Assembly (NCBI GenBank): GCA_963735465.1
Contig: CAVTLA010000001.1
Location: forward strand, 2,418,001 to 2,482,000
DNA from: DASZHJ01 sp963735465
Lineage (GTDB): Bacteria; Pseudomonadota; Alphaproteobacteria; ATCC43930; CGMCC-115725
Reading direction: 5' to 3'
DNA length: 64,000 nt
Of this stretch, positions 37,045-46,093 are shown in pieces. Every line of letters begins with the position of its first letter. Position 1 is the stretch's first letter. The position numbers and the translations under genes are program-made. The notes beneath the pieces are model-generated. The model did no database searches. It had not been told where the DNA came from and worked only from the letters and a program-made list of their open reading frames with translations.

Positions 37045-38409
37045 TCAGAAGGCGAACCAGGTGAAAAGGAAGAGCGTGTTGTTGTCGTGGGCGTTGTGGC
37101 CGGCGCCGTCGAAGTTGGTGCCGCCGCCGTTGATCTGGTCGTAATAGACGTACTGCAGCCCGACTTTCATGTTGAGCCACGGCCAGAAGGACGGGCCGCC
37201 GTAGGCGAAAGGCACGTAATCGAGTTCGCCGATCAGGCCGTTCGTGTTCGGCCGATTGGTCGCCGAAGCCGCGCCGTAGAGGCCGGGGTCGCCGCTGCCG
37301 TCGACGCGGAAGAAGCCGGCGGTCGCGCCATAGGTCTGGTCGCGCCAGTAGGTGACCTTGCCCCTGATGCTGTGCAGATTGTCATGGCTGTTGGTCGAGA
37401 GCCCCTGGGCGAAGGAGGAGGAGAGCGACTGGTTCTCGTTGACGTAGCTCGCCTGCAGCGAGACGCTGTCATGATCGCCGAGCCATTGGTACTGGGTATC
37501 GAAGCCGACATCGACCATGTGATCGGTTCCGAAACCTGTCACGCGGCCCGGGTTCAATGACGCCGCAAGACCGAAGGTTCCGAACTCCCAGGAGCTGCGC
37601 CCCCATTTCGGCTCGACCGCGAGCCGCCAATAGGGAATCACTCCCTTGCCCGAGCTGACGGTGGGATCGGCGCCGAGATCGGTATCGAGATTGCGGGACA
37701 GCGTGCCGTAGCCGCCGACCTCCACATAGACCAGGCGGTTCCACAGCCCGTAGGCGTTGAGACCCAGGACCTGCTGCGCTAGACCGCCCTCGACCAGCGA
37801 GCCGGAGGCGACGGGACCGACCACCGGCGAGAGGCCCGTCGAGACGAATGGAAAGCCCCAGGCAGGCGTCGAATTCCAGGGATCGGTCACTGTCGGATTG
37901 TTGTTGAGCGAGGTCCCGAAGACGATCTCGTCGCCGAAAAGGGTCGTCGAGTTCGCGTAGCGAATGTCGGTGTTGTCCCAATGGATCTGTCGCGGGACGC
38001 CGTCATAGGTGCCCTGGATGAAGGCACCGACATTTGGCGCGATGGCGCCACCGTAGAAGAGGCTCGCGGTCTGCAGCGTAAAATTGTCGTTGGGACCGAA
38101 ATGCGCGTTGGCGCCGGGCTGGCCCGCCTGGGTGTGGGTGAAGCTCGGGATCAGCATCGCCGCGAGCGGCGGCAGATCCGACTGCCCGCTCGAGAAGGTA
38201 TAGCCGTTCAGCTTGAACAGCCGCCCATAGGGCGTGAGCTCGGGAAAACCGTTGTGACAGGCGGCGCATTGCTGGCCGGTCTGGCGCGCGTAACTCGGCA
38301 GCGCCTGGGCGGGAAACGACATCGAGCCGAGCCCGATAGCCAGGGCAAGGAGGAACCATGCCTTCCGCATCCTCTGGCCAAGGCAACGTGACATGCCGGC
38401 ATATGTCAT
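37045..38409 (-). CDS. Cyc2-like outer-membrane porin-cytochrome fusion
   Basis: 454 residues. A signal peptide (AWFLLALAIGLGSMSFPAQA) is followed by a single haem site, YARQTGQQCAACHNGFPEL then PYGRLFKLNGYTF, closely resembling the N-terminus of Cyc2 Fe(II) oxidases (FARQTG..C..CH..P.L..FG..FK..GY). The remaining ~380 residues alternate polar and aromatic residues in porin-like strands and end in FTWFAF, with the C-terminal aromatic expected of an outer-membrane barrel. Cyc2 moves electrons from outside the cell through its fused haem. Many Proteobacteria carry uncharacterised relatives, so iron oxidation is not proven. Start at 38409 is supported by GGGGGAGTAGGGG just upstream. Confidence 0.8.
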   Translation of the reverse strand: MTYAGMSRCLGQRMRKAWFLLALAIGLGSMSFPAQALPSYARQTGQQCAACHNGFPELTPYGRLFKLNGYTFSSGQSDLPPLAAMLIPSFTHTQAGQPGANAHFGPNDNFTLQTASLFYGGAIAPNVGAFIQGTYDGVPRQIHWDNTDIRYANSTTLFGDEIVFGTSLNNNPTVTDPWNSTPAWGFPFVSTGLSPVVGPVASGSLVEGGLAQQVLGLNAYGLWNRLVYVEVGGYGTLSRNLDTDLGADPTVSSGKGVIPYWRLAVEPKWGRSSWEFGTFGLAASLNPGRVTGFGTDHMVDVGFDTQYQWLGDHDSVSLQASYVNENQSLSSSFAQGLSTNSHDNLHSIRGKVTYWRDQTYGATAGFFRVDGSGDPGLYGAASATNRPNTNGLIGELDYVPFAYGGPSFWPWLNMKVGLQYVYYDQINGGGTNFDGAGHNAHDNNTLFLFTWFAF

Positions 38410-38513
38410 GATCCCCTACTCCCCCGGAAGGCGGCGCCCCGGCGCCGCTGCGTCACACAAAGATATGTAGACGGCACCTCGCTCTCGACCAGTGCGGTGA
38501 GACAATCATCCGA

Positions 38514-39002
38514 TCAACCTTTCTTATCGGCGCCGCCGCCCGCCTGGGCGCTGGCCTTGATCTGCTCGATCAGCGACTGCAGCTTCTGCTTCGCTTTGCC
38601 CGGCAGCTTGCCGGGATCGAGCTTGTCGAGGTTGCTCGGCTGGCCGACGACCACGACACCGACCATGCCCATCGCCGTGTGCGGCGTGCACTCGAAGGCA
38701 TAGACGCCAGGCCTGGAGAACGTGACCTTCAAGTCCTCGTTCATCTTGCCTTTGAAGGGCTCGGCGCCATCCGGGATCATGCCGTCGATCGACTTGACGT
38801 CATGGCCCTTGTCAGCAGCAGCGAATTCGACGGTGTCGCCGGGGTTCACGCGCACCAGCTCGGGAGCGAAAACGAAGAACCCGCCTCCTGGCCCCTTGTT
38901 GAGCTCCTTCACCTCGACTTCGCCGGCGAACGCCGGCAGCGAGAGAGCCAGTACGCCCGCAAGCGCCAGTACGCCCCATCTCCTGTTGATCGACTTGGCC
39001 AT
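38514..39002 (-). CDS. Pseudoazurin (type I blue copper protein)
   Basis: 162 residues from the ATG at 39002, preceded by GGGAGAG. Signal peptide RRWGVLALAGVLALSLPAFA. The mature protein has the pseudoazurin pattern VEVKELNKGPGG, PGDTVEFAAADKGHDV, GMIPDGAEPFKGKMNE, GVYAFECTPHTAMGMVGVVVVG. Copper ligands are H67, C105, H108 and M113, with spacings identical to the H40/C78/H81/M86 set of characterised pseudoazurins. It is a periplasmic one-electron carrier, classically feeding nitrite reductase or receiving electrons from cytochromes. First gene of a paz-Cyc2-like-dihaem cytochrome series behind an FNR-like box. A C-terminal ~30-residue basic tail is longer than usual. Confidence 0.92.
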   Translation of the reverse strand: MAKSINRRWGVLALAGVLALSLPAFAGEVEVKELNKGPGGGFFVFAPELVRVNPGDTVEFAAADKGHDVKSIDGMIPDGAEPFKGKMNEDLKVTFSRPGVYAFECTPHTAMGMVGVVVVGQPSNLDKLDPGKLPGKAKQKLQSLIEQIKASAQAGGGADKKG

Positions 39003-39068
39003 TGCAGCTCTCCCTTCGCTCGAGGACCTCACGAGGCTGCAGTGTCTTCAATTTTCCCGAGTGGCGCG

Positions 39069-39082
39069 TTGATCTAGCTCAA
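39069..39082 (-). promoter_or_regulatory. FNR/FixK-type box upstream of pseudoazurin
   Basis: TTGATCTAGCTCAA on the plus strand (TTGAGCTAGATCAA on the transcribed side) matches the FNR/FixK/DNR consensus TTGAT-N4-ATCAA at 9 of 10 positions. It lies 67 bases before the pseudoazurin ATG, a distance that fits class II activation if transcription starts near 39034. The -10 is not obvious. Confidence 0.6.
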
Positions 39083-39237
39083 GTCCGACAATCTTTTTCC
39101 AGCGGTGTTGAAGTTGCTGAAATGCTGGCGCTCCGGATGGAAACCGCGCTCGGTTCCGCCAGCAAGTCTATGATAATCAATTGATAAATAGAGACCAGGG
39201 TGGCGCGACCGCTGGACCTGTCGCCGCCAGGCGCGGC

Positions 39238-40284
39238 TCACGCCACCGGCGCCCAGAGCACGTCGTCGATGCGATCGGCGCCGGTGGCCAGCATCACCAG
39301 CCGGTCGAATCCCAATGCGATCCCCGCGCTTTCCGGCAGGCCATGGGCGAGCGCCGCCAGGAAGTCCTCGTCGATGGGATACTCGAAGCCGTAGCGCGCG
39401 CGCTTTCTCGCCTGGTCCTGCTGGAAGCGCCGGCGCTGCACCGTCGCGTCCGTGAGCTCGCCGAAGGCGTTGGCGAGCTCGAGGCCGCAGACATAGAGCT
39501 CGAAGCGCTCGGCGAGCCGCGGGTCCTCCGGCTTCGGCCGCGCCAGCGCCGCCATCGAGATCGGATAGTCGTAGAGAATGGCGGGCGATCCCACGCCGAG
39601 CTCGGGCTCGATGCGGGCGAGGAAGATCCGGAAGAACAGGTCTTCCCAATCGTCGCCGGGATGGGGCGCGATGCCGAGGGGGCGCGCCGCGGCGGCGAGA
39701 CGCTCCAGATCGGGAGACGCGGGATCGGGCGCCGACCCCAGCACGTCGATGCCGCACCAGCGCTGGAATGCCTCGGCGACGCTGATGCGGAGCCACGGCC
39801 GCGACGGATCCGAGGCGCGGCCCTGCCAGCGGAACTCCGCGCTCTCCGCGGCGGCCAGCGCCGCCCGCAGCAGCGTCTCGCAATCACCCATGAGATCGCG
39901 ATACGAGGCCTGCGCGCGATACCATTCCAGCATCGTGAACTCGGGATGATGCGTGGCGCCGCGCTCGCCATTGCGAAAGACGCGGGCGAGCTCGTAGAGG
40001 CGCGGCACGCCCGCCGCCAGCAGTTTCTTCAGGGTGAATTCCGGCGAGGTGCGGAGATAACGCGTCCGCCTTCCCTCGCCGGGCTCGTCGAGCTCGGTCG
40101 CGAAGGCCATCAGATGCGGCTCCAGGCCGGGGCTGACCTGGAGGGCCGGCGTCTCCACCTCGAGGAAGTCCCAGCCGGCGAAGGTGGCGCGCACGGCGGC
40201 GGCGATGCGGCCGCGGGCGGCGAGGAAGCCGCGCTTGCGCTCGAACCGATCCGGGCGCCACCAGCCATCTCGCGTGTCCGTCAT
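39238..40284 (-). CDS. epmA: Elongation factor P--lysine ligase EpmA (PoxA/GenX)
   Basis: 348 residues, a stand-alone class II lysyl-tRNA synthetase catalytic core without the anticodon-binding domain. Motif 2 region is ELARVFRNGERGATHHPEFTMLEWYRA; motif 1 side AGWDFLEVETPALQVSPG; motif 3 LPESAGIALGFDRLVML. EpmA attaches (R)-beta-lysine (or lysine) to the conserved Lys of EF-P. The EF-P gene is at 42217, two genes away. The usual beta-lysine-making partner, epmB, is not in the window. Confidence 0.95.
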   Translation of the reverse strand: MTDTRDGWWRPDRFERKRGFLAARGRIAAAVRATFAGWDFLEVETPALQVSPGLEPHLMAFATELDEPGEGRRTRYLRTSPEFTLKKLLAAGVPRLYELARVFRNGERGATHHPEFTMLEWYRAQASYRDLMGDCETLLRAALAAAESAEFRWQGRASDPSRPWLRISVAEAFQRWCGIDVLGSAPDPASPDLERLAAAARPLGIAPHPGDDWEDLFFRIFLARIEPELGVGSPAILYDYPISMAALARPKPEDPRLAERFELYVCGLELANAFGELTDATVQRRRFQQDQARKRARYGFEYPIDEDFLAALAHGLPESAGIALGFDRLVMLATGADRIDDVLWAPVA

Positions 40285-40292
40285 CGCCGGCC

Positions 40293-42005
40293 TCAGAACT
40301 GGAACAGGTTGGTGAGGTCGCCGATCGCCGGGCGATTCTGCGGCACGTAGGTATCGGCGCCGTCCATGACGGGATTCGGCAGATTGTCGCGGCTGCGCGG
40401 TGACAGCGGCTTCAGGCCCCAGTTCTTCTCGATAAACTTCAGGATCGAGGCGTGATCGTAGTAGGTGTGATCGACCACGCCGCGCCGGGCGAAGGGCGAG
40501 ATGGCGAGGAACGGGATGCGCGTCCCGTCGCCGAAGAAATCCAGGATCTGGATGTAGCCGCTGTCGTAGTAGCCGCCGCCCTCATCCGTGGTGGCGAGGA
40601 TCGCGGTCTCCGCCCAGATCTCCGGCTGCGCCTGCACCTTGGCAATCAGCGCCTTGAGGAAGGTCTCGTAGCGGGAGATCACGGAATAGGCGGGATGGCC
40701 GGACTCGTCGTTCGGCGGCGTCACGAAGGAAACCGCCGGCAACGTCCGCCCGGAGGCGAGATCGCGGTCGAGCTCGGCGAGGCTTCGAAGATTGTTCTTG
40801 AGCGGCCCCGTCATGACGGCGACCGAATGAGTCAGGGGATCGCAGATCTGACAGTATTCGTCGCTGACGGAGCCGTCGGCATTGCGGCCGCCCTGATACC
40901 ACTTCCAGGACACGCCCTTGGCGGAGAGCGCCTCGCCGATCGTGGGCGCGGTCTGCGGCGGCAGCACACGCTTGTCGGGACCCAGCACACGGCGCTCGCC
41001 GCTGGCAGTGAAACCGGGCTGGTAGTTGTTGACGAGATAGTAGGCGCCGGGCTCGCAATTGCCGTCGTTGAAGGGCTTGTACGGCAGCGTCGCGAGGTAA
41101 TCGCGGATCGCCTTGACGCCGGGTTGGGTCGCGTCCGCGCAGGCGACATAGGAGCCGGAGCTGTAGCCGGACCGGGTGTACCAGTTGTTGCTGCCGGGCC
41201 GTGGATCGGGATTCTCGATCTGGTTGGCGGGCGGGGTCGCGAGGTTGCCGTCGACGAGATAGGCGGCCGCGTGGCCGGTGGCGAGGGCGAAATAATTGGC
41301 GCCGGTGCCGCCCATGACGGGCTGGTGATAGTTGTCGGCGAGCGCGTAGCCCCGCGCCAGCTCCTGGAAATAGGCGCCGTCGCCGGCGGCCATGTTGTAG
41401 AAGCCGAGCGCGACGGCGCCCTGGTTGGTGCCGGAGCGGGGATTGTCGCGGTGGCGCGAGCCCTCGCCGGAGGTCATGTCGACCCAGACGAAGAGATCGT
41501 TCTTGCCGCCGTCCACCTGCTGCCACATCTGGAAGAAGCGATGCACGGGATCGCCCACCGCCGCCATCCAGTCGGCGTAGCGGGTGATCGGGAACGGCGC
41601 GTTCGGGAGATCGCCCGGGAAGCGGCGATCGGGCGCGAATTGCGGTTGATCGAGTGCATAGGTGGTGCCTGGCCGCGGCAGCCGCGCGTAGCTGCCGGTG
41701 ATGCGCGGCGTCACCTCATAATGGCCGCGCACCTCGGCGATGCGTTGCGCCGCCAGGCGGGCGCTGGGGCCGGGACGGCCGTCCGCCGTCACGATCCCCT
41801 TCGACAGCAGATTGGCGACACTCTGGCCAGCGACCGGCTGATAGGTTCCGAACAGCGCGTCGAAACTGACGTTCTCCCCCACCACGACGATGAGGTGCCT
41901 GATCGGGGTCGCGGTTGCCGGCGGCGTCTGGGCCGCCGAGCAGGTCGCGAGGAGCGGCAGCGTGGCCCCCAGGACAAGTGCGCGGATGCGGCGGAGCGAC
42001 GGCAT
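40293..42005 (-). CDS. Secreted phosphoesterase (phospholipase C/acid phosphatase, PF04185)
   Basis: About 570 residues with a signal peptide (RALVLGATLPLLATCSAAQ; the LATC is an imperfect lipobox). The family start IRHLIVVVGENVSFDALFGTYQP provides the metal-binding Glu-Asn; GGTGANYFALATGHA, FVTPPNDESGHPAYSV, ILATTDEGGGYYDSGYIQ and HTYYDHASILKFIEKNWGL are conserved phosphoesterase blocks. Such enzymes hydrolyse phosphate mono- or diesters, for example phosphatidylcholine, in the periplasm or outside the cell. It ends eight bases before epmA. Confidence 0.88.
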   Translation of the reverse strand: MPSLRRIRALVLGATLPLLATCSAAQTPPATATPIRHLIVVVGENVSFDALFGTYQPVAGQSVANLLSKGIVTADGRPGPSARLAAQRIAEVRGHYEVTPRITGSYARLPRPGTTYALDQPQFAPDRRFPGDLPNAPFPITRYADWMAAVGDPVHRFFQMWQQVDGGKNDLFVWVDMTSGEGSRHRDNPRSGTNQGAVALGFYNMAAGDGAYFQELARGYALADNYHQPVMGGTGANYFALATGHAAAYLVDGNLATPPANQIENPDPRPGSNNWYTRSGYSSGSYVACADATQPGVKAIRDYLATLPYKPFNDGNCEPGAYYLVNNYQPGFTASGERRVLGPDKRVLPPQTAPTIGEALSAKGVSWKWYQGGRNADGSVSDEYCQICDPLTHSVAVMTGPLKNNLRSLAELDRDLASGRTLPAVSFVTPPNDESGHPAYSVISRYETFLKALIAKVQAQPEIWAETAILATTDEGGGYYDSGYIQILDFFGDGTRIPFLAISPFARRGVVDHTYYDHASILKFIEKNWGLKPLSPRSRDNLPNPVMDGADTYVPQNRPAIGDLTNLFQF

Positions 42006-42216
42006 GAACGGGCGTCCCCTCATGGCGAGAAACCGGCGGCGCAGCGATGTCCGCGCGCCGGCAGAGACTGCGCTGGCCGCCCGGGCTTGCCAAGCCTCTC
42101 AACCCCTGGAACTAGCGTCCGGCGACGCCGCCGCATCCCCCTTCCTTTGGCGGGGGCAAGCTGCTAGGAAGCACCGCCGCCAAGGGCGCGAATATCCCCC
42201 ATCAAGAGCCATCGTC

Positions 42217-42783
42217 ATGAAGATCAACGCCATCGACATCAAGCCGGGCAACGTGCTCGAGCATTCCGGGAAGCTCTGGATCGTGCTGAAGCGCGAGCTG
42301 ATCCAGCCGGGCAAGGGCGGCGCCTTCGCCCAGGTGGAGATGCGCGACCTCAAGAGCGGCAACAAGACCAACGAGCGCTACCGCACCCAGGAGACGGTGG
42401 AGCGCGTGCAGCTCGACGAGAAGGACATGCAGTTTCTCTACTTCGAGGGTGATCACGCTACCTTCATGGACACCGAGAACTACGAGCAGGTGATGGTGGA
42501 CCGCGAGCTGATCGGCGAGCCCGCCGATTTCCTCAAGGACAACATGATGGTGACGGTGCAACTCTACGAGAGCACGCCGATGTCGGTAACGCTGCCGCAG
42601 TCCGTGATCATGACGGTGGTGGAAGCCGACGCAGTGGTGAAAGGGCAGACCGCCTCCTCGTCCTACAAGCCCGGCAAGCTCGACAACGGGCGCCGCGTGC
42701 TGATCCCGCCCCATATCGCCGTCGGCACGCGCATCGTCGTCAATACCGCCGACGGCACCTACGTCGAGCGCGCCAAGGACTGA
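42217..42783 (+). CDS. efp: Translation elongation factor P
   Basis: 188 residues, three beta-barrel domains. MKINAIDIKPGNVLEHSGKLW opens the KOW-like domain; the modification loop is IQPGKGGAF with the Lys modified by EpmA; the C-terminal signature SSYKPGKLDNGRRVLIPPHIAVGTRIVV closes the protein. EF-P rescues ribosomes stalled at polyproline. Several proteins in this window are proline-rich, for example the OmpA-type protein at 43761. Confidence 0.98.
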   Translation: MKINAIDIKPGNVLEHSGKLWIVLKRELIQPGKGGAFAQVEMRDLKSGNKTNERYRTQETVERVQLDEKDMQFLYFEGDHATFMDTENYEQVMVDRELIGEPADFLKDNMMVTVQLYESTPMSVTLPQSVIMTVVEADAVVKGQTASSSYKPGKLDNGRRVLIPPHIAVGTRIVVNTADGTYVERAKD

Positions 42784-42816
42784 GCGCCGGGCGCGCCGCG
42801 CCCCGCTCGACCGCCG

Positions 42817-43653
42817 ATGGCCGTCCGCTCCCCCCTCATCAACGTCATGACCGCTGCCGCCCTCAAGGCGGCGCGGGGCCTCTTGCGCGACTTCGGCGAG
42901 GTGGAGCAGCTCCAGGTCTCGGTGAAGGGCCCCGGCGATTTCGTGACCCAGGCCGATCTCAAGGCGGAGAAGACGCTCCGCGCCGAGCTCTCCCGCGCGC
43001 GGCCCGGCTTCGGATTCCTCATGGAGGAGAGCGGCGCCAGCGCCGGCAGCGACGGCCGCCACCGCTGGATCGTCGATCCCCTCGACGGCACGACCAATTT
43101 CCTGCACGGCATCCCCCAGTTCTGCATCTCCATTGCCCTGGAGCGCGACAACGAGATCGTCGCCGGCGTGATCTACGAGCCGGTGCGCGACGAGATGTTC
43201 TGGGGCGAGAAAGGCGCCGGCGCTTTCGTCAACGACCGCCGCCTGCGCGTCTCGGCCCGGCGCAAGCTCGAGGAGTCCGTGATCGCGACAGGCATTCCCA
43301 CCATCCGCGGCGGCGCCGAGCACGCGATGTACCTGCGCACCCTGGCGGCCGTCATGGGAGTGACCGCCGGCGTCCGCCGCGCCGGCGCGGCGGCTCTGGA
43401 CCTCGCCTATGTCGCCGCGGGGCGCTACGACGGATTCTGGGAGTTCGGCCTGCAGCCCTGGGACCTGGCGGCGGGCCTTCTCCTCATACGAGAAGCGGGC
43501 GGTTACGTCAGCAACCTGACGGATGTGCGCGATTTCATGGCGAGCGGTCACGTCCTGGCGGCGAACGATCACCTGCACCTGCCCTTGGGGGCGCTCCTCA
43601 AGGACGCCATGCGCGCGGCGCCGGAGTCGGCGGCGGCCGGCACCGCATCTTAA
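42817..43653 (+). CDS. Inositol-1-monophosphatase family protein (SuhB-like)
   Basis: 278 residues. Metal site residues lie in FLMEESG and IVDPLDGTTNFLHGIPQFCISIAL, and the C-terminal WEFGLQPWDLAAGLLLIREAGGYV gives the third Asp. The enzyme removes phosphate from myo-inositol 1-phosphate or related sugar phosphates; in E. coli SuhB also affects rRNA transcription. It begins 33 bases after efp and probably shares its transcript. Confidence 0.93.
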   Translation: MAVRSPLINVMTAAALKAARGLLRDFGEVEQLQVSVKGPGDFVTQADLKAEKTLRAELSRARPGFGFLMEESGASAGSDGRHRWIVDPLDGTTNFLHGIPQFCISIALERDNEIVAGVIYEPVRDEMFWGEKGAGAFVNDRRLRVSARRKLEESVIATGIPTIRGGAEHAMYLRTLAAVMGVTAGVRRAGAAALDLAYVAAGRYDGFWEFGLQPWDLAAGLLLIREAGGYVSNLTDVRDFMASGHVLAANDHLHLPLGALLKDAMRAAPESAAAGTAS

Positions 43654-43760
43654 GAATTCCCTATCCCCGTCCGCTGCTTCGCGAGTTGGTATTAGGCAGC
43701 AATTGCGCTATTTTGACCCGCCGGTAAGCCGGCAGGGGCACTTGTTAGAAGCATAGGCGT

Positions 43761-44906
43761 ATGAGCGGTCGAGCGGGATCCACAGAACGGCTCAAGACCG
43801 GGACGATAGCGCTTGGGCTGGCGGCACTCCTGGCGATCGTCGCCGGTTCCGCCCGCGCCCAGGCGCCGATTGTCGTGGGTGGCAACGGGACGCCGGATGT
43901 CTGGGTCGACGAGAGCGTGATCGATTCCCTTGGGCCCGCGCCGACCCTGCCGGGTCTGCTGCGAAAGACATTGCCGAATTCCATCGGTCCCGACGGCAAG
44001 CCGCTCCGCCTCAAGCAGCCGCGATCCGCCAAGGCCGACGGCAGGGGCACCGGGACGTCCCGCCCCGCCAAGGTCGCCGCCGCGACCGACCAGCCAAGGA
44101 TCAAGCTCACCCCGCCAACCGCCAGCCCGCAGCCGAAGATCACCCTCACACCGCCGGCACCGCAGATTCCCACCACGCGGGAGAAACTGGCGGCGCTGCC
44201 GGCTCCGGCGGCGGATGTGACGCCTCCGGTCGCTCCCACGGCGCCGGCCGCCCCGACGCCACCGGCCGTCGCCGCACCGGCGCCGGCCCCGGGTGCCCCG
44301 GTTCCCCTGACGCCGGTTGCACCGACTCCGCCCGTCGTGGCAGCGACTCCACCTCCGGCACCGAGCCCTCCGCCAACTCCGCCAGCCCCCGCCCCCGCGG
44401 CACAGGCCGCGGCGCAGCCGGCCGCGCCGCCGGCGCTCCGCGGCCCCTCCGGCGTCGAGGCGTCGACGGCCCCGGCGACGCCGCCCGCTGCGGCTGCAGC
44501 TCCGGCTCCGGCTCCGGCGCCACCGCCGCCCACCGCCACCCGCGCCGCCAGTACGGCGCCGGTGCAGACCGCCAACGTGCCGCAAGGCGGCGGCGTGCCC
44601 GGCCGAGTCGTCTTTCCCCCCAACGTGACCGATGTGGCGGACCAGGCGCGGCCGGCTCTCGACGCGGTCATCCGCTCCATGAAGTCCGACGATCAGCTGC
44701 GCATCCAGCTCGTCGCCTACGCCAGCGGCGCGCCGGACCAGGCGAGTCAGGCGCGGCGGGTCTCGCTGTCCCGTGCGATCGCCGTGCGCTCCTATCTCAT
44801 CGAGCAGGGCGTGCGCAGCACGCGCATCGACGTGCGCGCGCTGGGCAACCGGCCCGACAGCGGCGGCCCGGCCGATCGCGTCGACATCGTGGCGGTCGAG
44901 CGGTGA
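43761..44906 (+). CDS. Periplasmic OmpA-family protein with long Pro/Ala linker
   Basis: 381 residues. Signal peptide (GTIALGLAALLAIVAGSARA), a ~90-residue mature N-terminus beginning APIVVGGNGTPDVWVDESV, then about 180 residues of Pro/Ala-rich low-complexity sequence, likely an extended spacer through the periplasm. It ends in an OmpA-like peptidoglycan-binding domain (ALDAVIRSMKSDDQLRIQLVAYASG, ARRVSLSRAIAVRSYLIEQGV, VRALGN, ADRVDIVAVE). It precedes the MotA-like and MotB-like genes and probably belongs to the same complex. Confidence 0.8.
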   Translation: MSGRAGSTERLKTGTIALGLAALLAIVAGSARAQAPIVVGGNGTPDVWVDESVIDSLGPAPTLPGLLRKTLPNSIGPDGKPLRLKQPRSAKADGRGTGTSRPAKVAAATDQPRIKLTPPTASPQPKITLTPPAPQIPTTREKLAALPAPAADVTPPVAPTAPAAPTPPAVAAPAPAPGAPVPLTPVAPTPPVVAATPPPAPSPPPTPPAPAPAAQAAAQPAAPPALRGPSGVEASTAPATPPAAAAAPAPAPAPPPPTATRAASTAPVQTANVPQGGGVPGRVVFPPNVTDVADQARPALDAVIRSMKSDDQLRIQLVAYASGAPDQASQARRVSLSRAIAVRSYLIEQGVRSTRIDVRALGNRPDSGGPADRVDIVAVER

Positions 44907-44940
44907 CGGCCGCTCTCGCCGTGCAGCGGAAATTCCGGCA

Positions 44941-46090
44941 GTGACACGTCCCCAGCGCTACCTCATCCGCATGGGCCTGTTCCTGCTGGGCGTGTGCCTG
45001 GTGGCGGCGCTGCTGGCGCCGGCGCTGGTGCGCTACTTCCTCGGCAACCCCGCCGTCAACGGCATGATCGTCGGCATTCTGCTGGCCGGCATCATCTACA
45101 TCTTCCGCCAGGTCCTGCAGCTCAATCCCCAGGTCGCCTGGATCGAGCGGTATCGCCGCAGCAAGGCGGATCCCGCCCGCGATCGCGTGCCGCGTCTGAT
45201 CGCGCCGCTCGCCCACATGCTCGCCGACCGCAAGGGCGGCCGTGTGAGCCTGTCGCCGACTTCCCTGCGCACCTTGCTCGACGGCATCGGCACGCGGCTC
45301 GAGGAGACCCGGGAGACCGCGCGCTACCTGATCGGGCTCCTGGTGTTCCTCGGCCTCCTCGGTACTTTCTATGGCCTGCTGGAGACGGTGGGCGCCGTGG
45401 GCGGCGTGCTGGGCGCGCTTGGCGCCGCCGGAGCCGATGCAAACCGCGCCTTCGCCGATCTCAAATCCGGCTTGCAAGCGCCGCTCGCCGGCATGAGCAC
45501 GGCTTTCAGCGCGTCGCTCTTCGGCCTCGCCGGCTCCCTGGTGCTGGGTTTCCTCGATCTGCAGGCGGGCCTCGCGCAGAACCGCTTCTACAACGACCTC
45601 GAGGAGTGGCTCTCCGGCTATACGCGGCTTTCCGGCGGCGGCGGCGCCCTCGCCGAGGGTGGCGAGACCTCGGTGCCGGCGTTCATCCAGGCGCTCCTGG
45701 AGCAGACCGCGGACAGCCTCGAGGGACTGCAGCGCATCCTGGGCCGCGGCGAGGAGAGCCGCATCTCCGCCAACTCCAACGTGGTGGCCCTCACCGACCG
45801 GCTCGGCGCCCTCACCGACCAGATGCGCGCCGAGCAGAACCTGCTGGTCAAACTGGCGGAAGGGCAGATGGACCTGAAGCCGGTGCTGCAGCGCCTGGCC
45901 GACGCCAGCACCCAGCGCCAGCCCGGCCAGGACGAAGTCCCGCACGCATCTGCGCAATATCGAGATGCATCTGGCGCGGCTCTACGAGGACGTGTCCCAA
46001 GGCCGCGGCTCCGCGGTGCAGGAGATCCGCAGCGAGATCCGCCTCGTCGCGCGCACCATCGCCGCGCTCGCCGAGGAAGCCGAGCGCTAG
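44941..46090 (+). CDS. MotA/TolQ/ExbB-like proton-channel protein (frame broken once)
   Basis: Repaired length about 382 residues. Membrane segments: YLIRMGLFLLGVCLVAALLAP, VGILLAGIIYIFRQV, the conserved pair YLIGLLVFLGLLGTFYGLLETV and AFSASLFGLAGSLVLGFLDL, which form the ion-channel core in MotA/TolQ proteins. A long cytoplasmic helical region follows. The frame breaks in 45939-45941; removing one C restores VRTHLRNIEMHLARLYEDVSQGRG and ends at AEEAER, three bases before the MotB-like start. GTG start at 44941. No flagellar or Tol genes are nearby. Confidence 0.85.
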
Positions 46091-46093
46091 CCC

